Shown here in pieces: positions 1 to 8,246 of a DNA stretch of 64,000 nt. The stretch spans positions 2,294,001-2,358,000 of the forward strand of contig NZ_CP044129.1 of the NCBI RefSeq assembly GCF_009617995.1. The letters run 5' to 3'. Each line of letters starts with the position of its first letter. Position 1 is the stretch's first letter. Under the pieces are notes generated by a model. The model worked only from the letters and a program-made list of their open reading frames with translations. It was not told where the DNA came from and did no database searches. Made by a program: the position numbers and the translations under genes. This DNA comes from Halomicrobium sp. LC1Hm. GTDB taxonomy: Archaea; Halobacteriota; Halobacteria; Halobacteriales; Haloarculaceae.

Positions 1-68
1 ATCGTCTCCTTCTCCGAGACCGTGATCTCTTCGCCGGTCCCCACGAACTCCACGGTGTACTCGGTCAT
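1..68 (-). CDS. 2Fe-2S ferredoxin, N-terminal fragment
   Basis: The gene starts at the ATG complementary to 66-68 and runs off the left edge, so only 22 codons are visible, beginning MTEYTVEFVGTGEEITV. This matches the start of the haloarchaeal plant-type [2Fe-2S] ferredoxin-like proteins that carry electrons in the cytoplasm. The cluster-binding cysteines lie outside the window, so the assignment rests on the N-terminal strand pattern and on memory of the family. The 231 bp between this start and the next gene hold no gene that I can see. They must contain two divergent promoters; an AT-rich stretch near 91-112 is the likely TATA region for this gene. Confidence 0.55.
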   Translation of the reverse strand, partial: MTEYTVEFVGTGEEITVSEKET

Positions 69-299
69 GTCCCGGCGTTCGGAACCGCTCGGCAAAACTC
101 TTGTTATCGGACGAGTCGGCGCTGTCGGGCAGTTGGCGTCCGGGCGACGCTGTCGTGCCCCAGGTGGCATCGACCACGAGCGGGCGTAACGAGACCGTCC
201 ACGTTGCTGCGCTGGATCCTGGCCGAGACCATGGCGAACCGACAGATACCGGCGTCGTCGGGATAAAGAGTTTTCTCCCTCGGGAGATAGGTCCCGTCC

Positions 300-1673
300 A
301 TGACCACCCACGAGTACGACGTGGCCGTCGTCGGTGCGGGCACGTCGGGCTGTTACGCCGCGGCGACGCTCGCCCACGAGGGCTACGACGTCGTCATCGC
401 CGAGCGCAAGGACGCCCAGGAGGCGGGCCACATCGCCTGTGGCGACGCGCTGAAGGGGGCCTCGAACTTCCCGACAGCGATCCCGAAGTCCCAGATCGAG
501 GGCGCGTTCACGAACACCGGCGTCGACCACGGCCGGTTCGAGATCCCCGAAGAGAACACGGTCCTGGAGATCCCGGTCCCCGGCGAACTGGCCGTCATCG
601 ATCGCTGGGAGTACGGCCGACTGCTCATCGAGGGTGCCGAGCAGGCCGGCGTCGAATTCCACTACGACACCGTCGTCCAGGACGTACGGCAGGACGACGA
701 CGGCCGCGTGACCGGGCTGGAGGCGAACCGGAAGGGCGACCACGCGAGCTACGAGGCCGAACTGGTCATCGACGCCGCGGGCGCGCTGTCGATCATCCAG
801 GAGAAGGCGACGCTCGATTCGGCGACCTTCGACACGAACGTCACGTACTCACAGTTCTGTTCGGCCTACCGTGAGATCGTCGAGACCGAAGAGCCGGTCC
901 CGTGGGACGACGCCCTCGTCTTCAAGCCGGCAAAGCGCGCGGCGGGGTACGTCTGGTACTTCCCGCGGACCGACACCGAAATCAACGTCGGGCTGGGGTT
1001 CCAGATGACCGAGGAACCGATGGAGCTCGTCGACGACCTCAAGCAGGACCTCCAGGGCCGTTCGGAGTTCGAGAACGCCGAGGTCCAGGACAAACTCGGG
1101 GCCGCGTTGCCGACCCGCCGACCGTACGACTCGGCGGTCGCGCCGGGCTTTATGGCCGTCGGAGACGCCGCTGGCCACGTCAATCCGACGACCGGCGGCG
1201 GCATCGCCGGTGCGGCCTACGCCGGCCAGTACGCCGGTGAGCAGGCCATCGAGGCCATCGAGGACGGTCGCGTCGACGAGGAGGCGGCGCTGTGGGAGTA
1301 CAACGAGCGCGTGATGGACCACTTCGGGGCCCGCTACGCCGCGCTGGACGTGTACAACATCTTCACGACAGCCTACGACGTGGACGATCTGATGGGGCTG
1401 CTCGCCGCGATGCCGGCCAACAAGATCGCCGACGCGCTGTACTCGGGCTCGGCCGACATGGGACTGGGACTGAAGCTCAAGACCGCGATCAAGAGCTTCG
1501 GCCACTGGGGGACTATATACGACCTCTACAAGACCAAGCAGCTGGCCGACCGGCTCCTCGAACACTACGAGTCGTACCCGTCGAGCCCCGCCGGGTTCGA
1601 CCGCTGGCAGTCCGAGCGCGACGACCTGATGGACGAGATCTACGCCGTCACCGGTGCGGATCCGAAGTACTGA
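300..1673 (+). CDS. Geranylgeranyl reductase family FAD-dependent oxidoreductase
   Basis: A 457-residue flavoprotein of the family that saturates geranylgeranyl chains, in archaea usually the isoprenoid chains of membrane lipids or of quinones. A Rossmann dinucleotide motif GAGTSG is at residues 12-17. The family hallmark Y-x-W-x-F-P followed by VG (GYVWYFPRTD, then NVGLG) lies in the middle. A second FAD motif, GDAAGHVNPTTGGGI, follows at about residue 285. Length fits the family. The last 100 residues are the variable helical tail seen in these enzymes. The start is the first ATG after an AT-rich stretch, with no strong Shine-Dalgarno. It converges on the amidohydrolase 4 bp away, so the two share a termination zone. 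Lipid versus menaquinone as substrate cannot be told from sequence alone. Confidence 0.85.
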   Translation: MTTHEYDVAVVGAGTSGCYAAATLAHEGYDVVIAERKDAQEAGHIACGDALKGASNFPTAIPKSQIEGAFTNTGVDHGRFEIPEENTVLEIPVPGELAVIDRWEYGRLLIEGAEQAGVEFHYDTVVQDVRQDDDGRVTGLEANRKGDHASYEAELVIDAAGALSIIQEKATLDSATFDTNVTYSQFCSAYREIVETEEPVPWDDALVFKPAKRAAGYVWYFPRTDTEINVGLGFQMTEEPMELVDDLKQDLQGRSEFENAEVQDKLGAALPTRRPYDSAVAPGFMAVGDAAGHVNPTTGGGIAGAAYAGQYAGEQAIEAIEDGRVDEEAALWEYNERVMDHFGARYAALDVYNIFTTAYDVDDLMGLLAAMPANKIADALYSGSADMGLGLKLKTAIKSFGHWGTIYDLYKTKQLADRLLEHYESYPSSPAGFDRWQSERDDLMDEIYAVTGADPKY

Positions 1674-1677
1674 TCGT

Positions 1678-2949
1678 TCAGTCGTCTTCCTCTGCGATCT
1701 CGCGTACCGTCTCCGAGAGCCAGTCGACGCCGATCGCCAGCGACGGCTCGTCCACGTCGAACGTCGCGGTGTGGTGGCCGCCGGGGTGGTCGGTGCCGAC
1801 ACCGACGTAGGCCGCAGTGCCGCCCGTCTCCTGGACGCGTCGCATGAGCACCGTCGCGTCCTCGCTGCCGCCCAGCGACGCGGTGCGGAGCCGCGAGTCG
1901 ACGCCGGGGATTCCTTCGGCGACCTCGTAGCCCAGTGAGACGAGTTCCTCGTCGTTGGTCGCGCTGGGCGCTTCGCCGGTGCGCTCGACCGCGTACTCAC
2001 AGCCGTGCATGCCCGCGGCGTGTTCGATCACGTCGTTCACGCGCTCGCGCATGTACGTCATCAGCTCTGTCGTCTCTCCTCTGACCTCGCCCTCGATGCT
2101 CGCGTGTTCGGGGATGATGTTCGAGGCCGTCCCACCCTCGACGACGCCCGCGTTGATCCGCGTCGGGCCGTCTTCGTTGCGCGGGATGGCGTAGAGGTTC
2201 TGGACGGCCGCCGCCATCGCCTGCACGGCGTTTTCCCCCTGTGCGGGGTGGCCACCCGCGTGGGCCGGCTCGCCCGTGAACTCGGCGTGGAACTGGCTGA
2301 CCGCCAGGAAGTCCGTCACGCCAGCGACGATCTCGCCGGTCGGGTGGTCGAGCCCGATGTGTACCGCCAGCAGCGCGTCGATGTCGTCGAGGTGCCGGTG
2401 GCTGACGGCTTTAGCACCGCCGATGATCTCCTCTGCGGGCTGGAAGAGCACCTTCAGCGTCCCGGTGAAGTCGCTGTCGGCGATCGCTTCGAAGACGCCG
2501 ACGCCGATGGCAGCGTGGGCGTCGTGGCCGCAGGCGTGCATCGCACCGGTCTCCGAGCGGAACCCCTCGGCGACGGGTTCGTGGTCGGGATCGTCCGACT
2601 CCTCGCGGGGGAGGCCGTCGATGTCGACCCGCAGCCCGACCGTCGGCCCCTCGCCACGCTCCAGGACGGCCATGAGCCCGGTCTGTCCGTCTTCGAGGTG
2701 CTCGACCGTCTCGGGGTCTGCGCCGGCATCGAGGGCGCGTTCGCGCCACTCGGCCAGCGTCGTCTCCTCGGGAACGCTCAGACGGTCGTCGGCGTCGAGA
2801 AAGTCGGGGCCAACGACCAGTTCGTCCGCGGTGGGTTCCAGTTCCTCGACGAGGCGGGCCGTCGTGTAGAACTCCCGCCAGGCGGGCTCTGGGTGTCGGT
2901 GGAGATCGCGTCGCAACGTCCTGAGTCGCTCGTACTGCGAGTCGTCCAT
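1678..2949 (-). CDS. M20 family amidohydrolase (M20D type)
   Basis: A 423-residue metal-dependent amidohydrolase of the M20D group, which cleaves N-acyl amino acids or indole-acetyl-amino-acid-like amides in the cytoplasm. The two-metal site is visible: HACGHDAH (C140, H142, H145) and FQPAEE (E173-E174), followed by a dimerisation (lid) domain around residues 190-300. I start at MDDSQYERL rather than seven codons upstream, because the upstream residues MGPLPVS have no counterpart in the family. It is a single gene, convergent with the geranylgeranyl reductase and separated from aCPSF1 by 76 bp. The exact substrate cannot be predicted. Confidence 0.85.
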   Translation of the reverse strand: MDDSQYERLRTLRRDLHRHPEPAWREFYTTARLVEELEPTADELVVGPDFLDADDRLSVPEETTLAEWRERALDAGADPETVEHLEDGQTGLMAVLERGEGPTVGLRVDIDGLPREESDDPDHEPVAEGFRSETGAMHACGHDAHAAIGVGVFEAIADSDFTGTLKVLFQPAEEIIGGAKAVSHRHLDDIDALLAVHIGLDHPTGEIVAGVTDFLAVSQFHAEFTGEPAHAGGHPAQGENAVQAMAAAVQNLYAIPRNEDGPTRINAGVVEGGTASNIIPEHASIEGEVRGETTELMTYMRERVNDVIEHAAGMHGCEYAVERTGEAPSATNDEELVSLGYEVAEGIPGVDSRLRTASLGGSEDATVLMRRVQETGGTAAYVGVGTDHPGGHHTATFDVDEPSLAIGVDWLSETVREIAEEDD

Positions 2950-3025
2950 ACTGACCGGGAGCGGCCCCAACGTCTTACTGGTGTCGGAGCCCGCCAGAGC
3001 TGCCGGCGCTCACCGCGGCGACGCC

Positions 3026-4930
3026 TTACACGAACCGGAAGGTCTCCAGGTTCTTCGGGGCGAACGTCCGGAGATTGTGGTCGTGGTACAGCGCAGACGA
3101 GAGGTCCTGTGTCGCGGACTCGTCGCCGTGGACACAGAGGACCTTCTCGGGACTGGGGTTCATCGTCCGGACGAAGTTCTCCAGTCCCTGTCGATCGGCG
3201 TGGCCCGAGAAGCCCTCGACGGTCTCGACGCGCATGTCGAGGGACACGGTCTCGCCGCCGTCGCCGATCGGGAGGTCGTCCCAGCCGTTCCGGATGCGAC
3301 GGCCGAGCGTGCCACTGGCCTGGTAGCCGAGCATCGCCAGCGTCGAGTCGGCGTCGCCAGCGAGGTGTTCGAGCCACGAGTGGACCGGTCCGCCGGTGAC
3401 CATCCCGTCGGGTGCGAGGACGATCCCGGGCTCGTCGTCGGCCAGCGCGGCCCGATCGGCGTCGCCGTCGACGGGCTCGAAGGCGTCCGCGAGGAAGGGG
3501 TTGTCCGCCTCGTCGAAGATGCGGTCGCGCAGGTCCTCGCGCAGGAACTCGGGGTAGGTGGTGTGGACCGCCGTCGCCTCCCAGATCATCCCGTCGAGGT
3601 AGATCGGCATCTCGGGGATGTCGCCGGCCCGCATCGCGGCTTCGAGGACGAGCATGAGCTCCTGGGAGCGGCCGACCGCGGGCGAGGGGACGACGACCGT
3701 CCCGTCGCGGTCGTGGGTCTCCCGGACGAGGTCCAGAAGCTTGCGCTCGGCGTCCTCTCGGTCGGTCTGGTAGTCGTTGCGACCGCCGTAAGTCGACTCC
3801 AGGACGAGCGTCTCCACGCGGGGGAACTCGTTGGTCGCGCCCTCGAACAGGCGCGTGTCGTCGTAGTGGATGTCCCCCGAGAAGGCGACGTTGTAGAGCC
3901 CGTCGCCGATGTGGAAGTGCGTGACGGCCGACCCGAGCGCGTGGCCGGCGTCGTGCAGCGTCAGCTTGATGTCGGGTGCGATGTCGGTCACGTCGCCGTA
4001 CTCGAGCGTGATGGTGTGCTTGATGGCGTCTCGAACGCGCTCGGAGTCGTAGGGCGGCGCGTGGCCTTCCCCCGTCGTCGCGTCGAGCGCGTCGAGGGTC
4101 AACAGGCCGAGCAGATCACGGGTGGGCTCGGTACAGTAGATCGGGCCGTCGTAGCCGTACTCGAACAGCAGCGGGACGAGCCCGGAGTGATCGAGGTGCG
4201 CGTGGGTCAGCACGACCGCGTCGATGCCGTTCGCGCCGGCACCGAACGCTTCCGGAATCTCCAGATACGGCTGTTCGTCGGAACCGGGCACGTCGCCACA
4301 GTCGACCAGGACGCGCGACTCGGGCGTCGAGAGGATGAAGGCGTTGCGACCGACCTCTCGACAGCCTCCGAGCATCGTGATCCGGACGTACTCGTCGTCG
4401 GACATCGGCTCGCGGTGGATCTGTCGACCCACGCGTTCGAGCACGTCTCGGCGCTCGTCACGTTCCTGCTGGAGGAGGTTCCGGACGTTCTGGACCGTCG
4501 CCGACTCGATGGGCGGGGTCCGGACGACCTCGGGGGTCCAGCCGACCCGCTGGGTGATCTTCCGGAGGGTCTCGCCGCTCTGGCCGATGACGACGCCGGG
4601 CTTCGTCGCCTTGATCAGGACCTCGCCGGTGTCGGCGTGGAAGTCCAGCTCCGAGATCTCGGCTTCGTCGGGCACGGCCTTCCTGATCGCCTCTTCGGCG
4701 CGGGACGGCGGCGTCAGCACGTCCGGGTCCGGCCGGACGGAGATTCGCTTTCGAAGCTCGCTGGCCAGTCGGCGCACCAGATCGCCGTTGCGCGCGAACT
4801 GCTTTGGGTCGCGGGTGTAGATGACCAGTTCGGGCCCCTCGTAGGTCACGTCGGAGATCGTGATCTCGCGAGGAACGACTTCGTCGATCGTTTCACGCAC
4901 CGTTTCGAGTTGCTTGTCTACCGTACTCAT
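3026..4930 (-). CDS. fttA: aCPSF1/FttA, beta-CASP ribonuclease and transcription termination factor
   Basis: A 634-residue archaeal CPSF homologue. In characterised archaea this protein cleaves nascent RNA at U-rich 3' ends and terminates transcription. The first ~145 residues are a KH region with the GxxG loop in VVIGQSGE (residues 113-120). They are followed by a metallo-beta-lactamase domain with HAHLDH at 243-248, the beta-CASP insertion, and a final FSGHADR motif near residue 575. Length and order match the family. It is transcribed alone. The 236 bp upstream hold two divergent promoters: an AT-rich stretch near 4985-5010 for this gene, and a TAATAAAAG box near 5085 for the next one. Confidence 0.95.
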   Translation of the reverse strand: MSTVDKQLETVRETIDEVVPREITISDVTYEGPELVIYTRDPKQFARNGDLVRRLASELRKRISVRPDPDVLTPPSRAEEAIRKAVPDEAEISELDFHADTGEVLIKATKPGVVIGQSGETLRKITQRVGWTPEVVRTPPIESATVQNVRNLLQQERDERRDVLERVGRQIHREPMSDDEYVRITMLGGCREVGRNAFILSTPESRVLVDCGDVPGSDEQPYLEIPEAFGAGANGIDAVVLTHAHLDHSGLVPLLFEYGYDGPIYCTEPTRDLLGLLTLDALDATTGEGHAPPYDSERVRDAIKHTITLEYGDVTDIAPDIKLTLHDAGHALGSAVTHFHIGDGLYNVAFSGDIHYDDTRLFEGATNEFPRVETLVLESTYGGRNDYQTDREDAERKLLDLVRETHDRDGTVVVPSPAVGRSQELMLVLEAAMRAGDIPEMPIYLDGMIWEATAVHTTYPEFLREDLRDRIFDEADNPFLADAFEPVDGDADRAALADDEPGIVLAPDGMVTGGPVHSWLEHLAGDADSTLAMLGYQASGTLGRRIRNGWDDLPIGDGGETVSLDMRVETVEGFSGHADRQGLENFVRTMNPSPEKVLCVHGDESATQDLSSALYHDHNLRTFAPKNLETFRFV

Positions 4931-5166
4931 AGCTCAGAGAGTGCCCCCGGCGTCGTGGGCGGTCGGCGTACGCCGGGACGGACGCTGTGTAGTAACATAG
5001 TTCACGTAATCGGCGACCGTCGAACGCTGCAGGCCGGAACCGACGGCCGGAAAACCGATCCTACCTCAGCGTATTCCCCACAGGTAATAAAAGCCTTCGC
5101 AATAGGCAGTGCGGAGAGTCCACACGACGGCGAGACACAAGTGCGGGGCGTGTGTGAGAGCGAACG

Positions 5167-5655
5167 ATGAACGTGACACCCGAGACGGTCAGACGCGAAC
5201 GCGACTGGGTCCGAGAGCGAGCGGACGTGATCGTCCCGTTGCTCAACGAGACGAGAGCACAGCTCGGCGATGCGTTCGAGGTCGCCGTCGAGCCCGTCGA
5301 CGAAGCGGCGTACCTGGCCGCCGTCGACGAACTGTTCGCCGACGGCGACCGCGCGGTCAACGCCGCCGCGCTGATCGGCCTGCTGCGCGATCTGGACGTG
5401 ACCGACGACTATCCCGGCTTCGTCGTCGACGAGCTACTGGGTCGCGAACTGGCCGCGATGATCGCCGGAGACCAGCCCTTGCGACTGCTCGCAGAGGCGA
5501 CCTTCCACTACGCGGACGTGACGACACACGGCACCGCAGACGATCCCGCGGGTGCCGACGACCTCGACGCCGCGCTGGCCGCGGGCTTCCAGACGCGACT
5601 CCCCGGGTGGCCGTGGCGAGAGACGGACAGTCCCTTCGCGGTCGGGGATTCGTGA
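5167..5655 (+). CDS. Conserved haloarchaeal hypothetical protein
   Basis: A 162-residue acidic soluble protein with no motif I recognise, no signal peptide and no membrane segment. It looks all-helical, with a hydrophobic-acidic pattern throughout. The ATG is preceded by GAGCGAACG, a weak Shine-Dalgarno, and a TAATAAAAG TATA-like box lies about 75 nt upstream. It ends 49 bp before the ATP-grasp gene on the same strand, so the two may be cotranscribed. Codon use looks like its neighbours. Antisense and frame-shifted ORFs over this stretch lack the acidic composition of a haloarchaeal protein. Confidence 0.6.
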   Translation: MNVTPETVRRERDWVRERADVIVPLLNETRAQLGDAFEVAVEPVDEAAYLAAVDELFADGDRAVNAAALIGLLRDLDVTDDYPGFVVDELLGRELAAMIAGDQPLRLLAEATFHYADVTTHGTADDPAGADDLDAALAAGFQTRLPGWPWRETDSPFAVGDS

Positions 5656-5704
5656 GAGGGGAGTTGGCCATACTCTTTTGAAACACGGCTTCGTGGGGGC
5701 GATT

Positions 5705-6430
5705 ATGGATACGATCGGGGTCATCTGTGAGCCGGACGACGCCGTCTTCGGACGGGCGGCCGAGCGGCTCGCCGCCAGGGGGTTCGGCGTGGAGTTCCTG
5801 CCGCCCGGTGAGCCGATCCGACCCGAGGACATCGACGCGCTCGACGCGCTGGCCAACAGAACCGTCTGTCGGCAGGCCTTCGACGCGCTCTCGTATGCGG
5901 ACCGCAACGGCGTCGAGACGCTGAACGGCTTCTTCCCGACGACGGCGCTGTCCTGTCGACTCGTCGTCCTCAACGCGCTGGAACAGATCGGGTACCGCGT
6001 GCCCGCGATCACGTTCAAGAAGCCCGACGCCGACTACGTCGGGAAGAACCGCTTTCGGTGGGACGGGCCGGCGGGGGTCGACGCCGATCCGGAGTTCTAC
6101 CAGCAGGCGGTCGGTTCTGAGCCGTCGATCGAACGCTACTACGCCCTCGACGACGGGATCGAGACGCACTTGCAGGCGCTGACGATCAGGACGAAGCTGA
6201 CCGAACGGCGGCCGGTGCTCGAAGAGACGACCGTCCGCGTCCAGCTGGCGACACGCATCCGCGAGCTGCTCGATCGGTTCGACGCGCGCGCTATCGGGGT
6301 CGACTTCGTCGTCGACGAGCACGACGAGTGTTACGCCGTCGACATCAGCCCGGTGCCGAGCTTCGACGGGGCCGGGATGGAACGCCGACTCGCGGACTCG
6401 CTGGCGTCGCTGACGACGATCGGTGCGTAG
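5705..6430 (+). CDS. RimK-like ATP-grasp protein
   Basis: A 241-residue protein that resembles the RimK/LysX ATP-grasp ligases. There is an N-terminal Rossmann-like pre-ATP-grasp lobe (IGVICEPDD), a lysine-bearing central region, and a C-terminal stretch AIGVDFVV followed by YAVDISPVPSFDG. That stretch corresponds to the metal-binding Asp...Asn/Asp strand pair of ATP-grasp enzymes (RimK has GVDFV followed by a V-x-E-x-N type ending). The family joins a carboxylate to an amine using ATP. The classical glutamate/asparagine pair looks replaced by D and S, so activity is uncertain. The start is the ATG at 5705; the reading frame is open further upstream but shows no homology there. Substrate unknown. 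Confidence 0.6.
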   Translation: MDTIGVICEPDDAVFGRAAERLAARGFGVEFLPPGEPIRPEDIDALDALANRTVCRQAFDALSYADRNGVETLNGFFPTTALSCRLVVLNALEQIGYRVPAITFKKPDADYVGKNRFRWDGPAGVDADPEFYQQAVGSEPSIERYYALDDGIETHLQALTIRTKLTERRPVLEETTVRVQLATRIRELLDRFDARAIGVDFVVDEHDECYAVDISPVPSFDGAGMERRLADSLASLTTIGA

Positions 6431-6514
6431 CTCCGGCGACCGACGGCGACGCGGGCAGTGGCGGCGACCGGGGAAACACAGCGCGTTTATCCCCCCAGTG
6501 TCAGAGTGTTCGGT

Positions 6515-7969
6515 ATGAGCGAAGAGCAGGAACTCGGGATTACGGAGAGCAAGGAACACAGTCCCGGCGAGTGGTACGCGGAGGTCGTCCAGAAGGCCGG
6601 TCTCGCGGACTACGCGCCGATGGGTGGGTTCATCATCACGCGCCCGCGAGGGTACGCCATCTGGGAGCAGATCCAGGACCATCTCGACGGGTGGTTCAAG
6701 GACACCGGCGTTCAGAACGCCTACTTCCCGATGTTCATCCCCGAGAGCTATCTCGAACGGGAGAAAGACGTAGTCGAGGGGTTCGACCCCGAGGTCGCGT
6801 GGGTCACCCACGGCGGCCACGAGGAACTCGAAGAGCGACTCGCCGTGCGCCCGACGAGCGAGTCCATCATCGCCCCCTTCCTCGCCCAGTGGACGCGCTC
6901 GCACCGCGATCTGCCGCTGCGGATCAACCAGTGGTGTTCGGTCGTCCGGTGGGAGGCCACCGAGACCAAGCCGTTCTTCCGCACCAAGGAGTTCCTGTGG
7001 CAGGAGGGCCACACCGCCCACCGCGACGAGGACGACGCCTGGGAGGAGACGATGACGCGGCTCGAACAGTACGAGAAGCTGTACGAGGACGTACTGGCGA
7101 TGCCGCCGCTGAAGGGCCGCAAGCCCGAACACGACAAGTTCCCCGGCGCACACACCACGACGACGGTCGAGACGCTGATGCCCGACGGCAAGTCCGTCCA
7201 GGCCGCGACCTCCCACTACCTCGGGACGAGCTTCGCCGAGGCGTTCGACATCACCTACGTCGACGAGGACGAGGACGAGGAGACGGCCCACACCACCTCG
7301 TGGGGGCTCTCGTGGCGCGCGATGGGCGCGCTCATCATGACCCACTCGGACGATCAAGGGCTCGTCCTGCCGCCGACGCTCGCGCCCAAGCAGGTCGTCG
7401 TCGTGCCGATCTGGCAGGAAGACACCAAAGACGAGGTCCTGGAGTACGCCGCCGACGTGGCCGCCGAACTCGACGAGGCGGGCGTTCGCGTCCACTTCGA
7501 CGACCGCGACCACCGCAACCCCGGCTTCAAGTACAACGACTGGGAGCTCAAGGGCGTGCCGCTGCGCATCGAGATCGGCCCCAACGAGGTCGAAGACGAG
7601 GAACTCACGCTCTCGCATCGCCCCGACGGCGAGTCGATCACCGAGAGCCGCGAGGACCTCGAAACCACCGTTCGAGACCACCTCGACGAGGTCTTCGCGA
7701 AGCTGTACGCCAGCGCCGAGGAGACGCTGGAAGGCGAGATTCGCGAGGCCACCTCTCGCGAGGAGATCCTCGGCACGATCGGCCAGCACGGCGGCTACGT
7801 CAAGTGTGGCTGGTGTGGCGACGAGGACTGCGAAGAGCCCATCAAAGAGGCCATCGCCGCAGAGATCGTGATGGTCCCCCTCGACCGCGACGAGGTGCCG
7901 ATCCACGACGAGTGTGCTATCTGCGGCGAGGAGGCCGAGGAGACGGCGTACTTCGCGAAGAGCTACTAG
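6515..7969 (+). CDS. proS: Prolyl-tRNA synthetase
   Basis: A 484-residue class II synthetase that charges tRNA-Pro. It is the archaeal/eukaryotic-type ProRS: it begins with KEHSPGEWYAEVV and contains motif 2 around RINQWCSVVRWE, followed by TKPFFRTKEFLWQEGHTAH. Next come the anticodon-binding domain (residues ~280-390) and a C-terminal zinc-like domain with four cysteines (CGWCGDEDCEE and CAICGEEAEE). It ends FAKSY, typical of the type, whose last residue is a conserved tyrosine. The ATG at 6515 is chosen over an upstream GTG because the family starts near this point. A strong hairpin follows the stop codon directly. Confidence 0.96.
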   Translation: MSEEQELGITESKEHSPGEWYAEVVQKAGLADYAPMGGFIITRPRGYAIWEQIQDHLDGWFKDTGVQNAYFPMFIPESYLEREKDVVEGFDPEVAWVTHGGHEELEERLAVRPTSESIIAPFLAQWTRSHRDLPLRINQWCSVVRWEATETKPFFRTKEFLWQEGHTAHRDEDDAWEETMTRLEQYEKLYEDVLAMPPLKGRKPEHDKFPGAHTTTTVETLMPDGKSVQAATSHYLGTSFAEAFDITYVDEDEDEETAHTTSWGLSWRAMGALIMTHSDDQGLVLPPTLAPKQVVVVPIWQEDTKDEVLEYAADVAAELDEAGVRVHFDDRDHRNPGFKYNDWELKGVPLRIEIGPNEVEDEELTLSHRPDGESITESREDLETTVRDHLDEVFAKLYASAEETLEGEIREATSREEILGTIGQHGGYVKCGWCGDEDCEEPIKEAIAAEIVMVPLDRDEVPIHDECAICGEEAEETAYFAKSY

Positions 7970-7972
7970 CAT

Positions 7973-7991
7973 ACCGCGCCTCTGGCGCGGT
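7973..7991 (+). terminator. Hairpin just after proS
   Basis: A perfect 8-bp inverted repeat (ACCGCGCC, loop TCT, GGCGCGGT) begins 3 nt after the proS stop. Only two Ts follow, so it is not a classical archaeal oligo-T terminator. It may be a 3'-end stabiliser or a pause site. The rest of the gap up to 8246 has no gene. It includes a low-complexity GAGCGA-rich stretch and a TTTTTATG box near 8165 that could be the promoter of the next gene. Confidence 0.4.
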
Positions 7992-8246
7992 TTCACCGGT
8001 CCGAACGGGGCGAGGCGCACCGCAGGTGGGTCTCGAATGCGAACGGGGAACTGTGTGACCCGTGAGCGGAGTGAGGAGCGGATTTTTCGCCGACGTTTTT
8101 GCGCGAGTGGTGCCCGCAGCGAGCGAAGCGACTGCCAGACTCGACTACAGACGTACGCCACCAATTTTTATGTCGAACTAGCTCGTGAGAAACGGTAGCT
8201 GACCGGCCTCCGGGGGTGGTGTGGGGCCGATCTGACACAGGGGACC

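Noticed and set aside
5357-8164. A 935-codon open frame on the - strand
   Set aside because: It spans three plus-strand genes (hypothetical, ATP-grasp, proS) and their gaps, with arginine-rich non-acidic composition.
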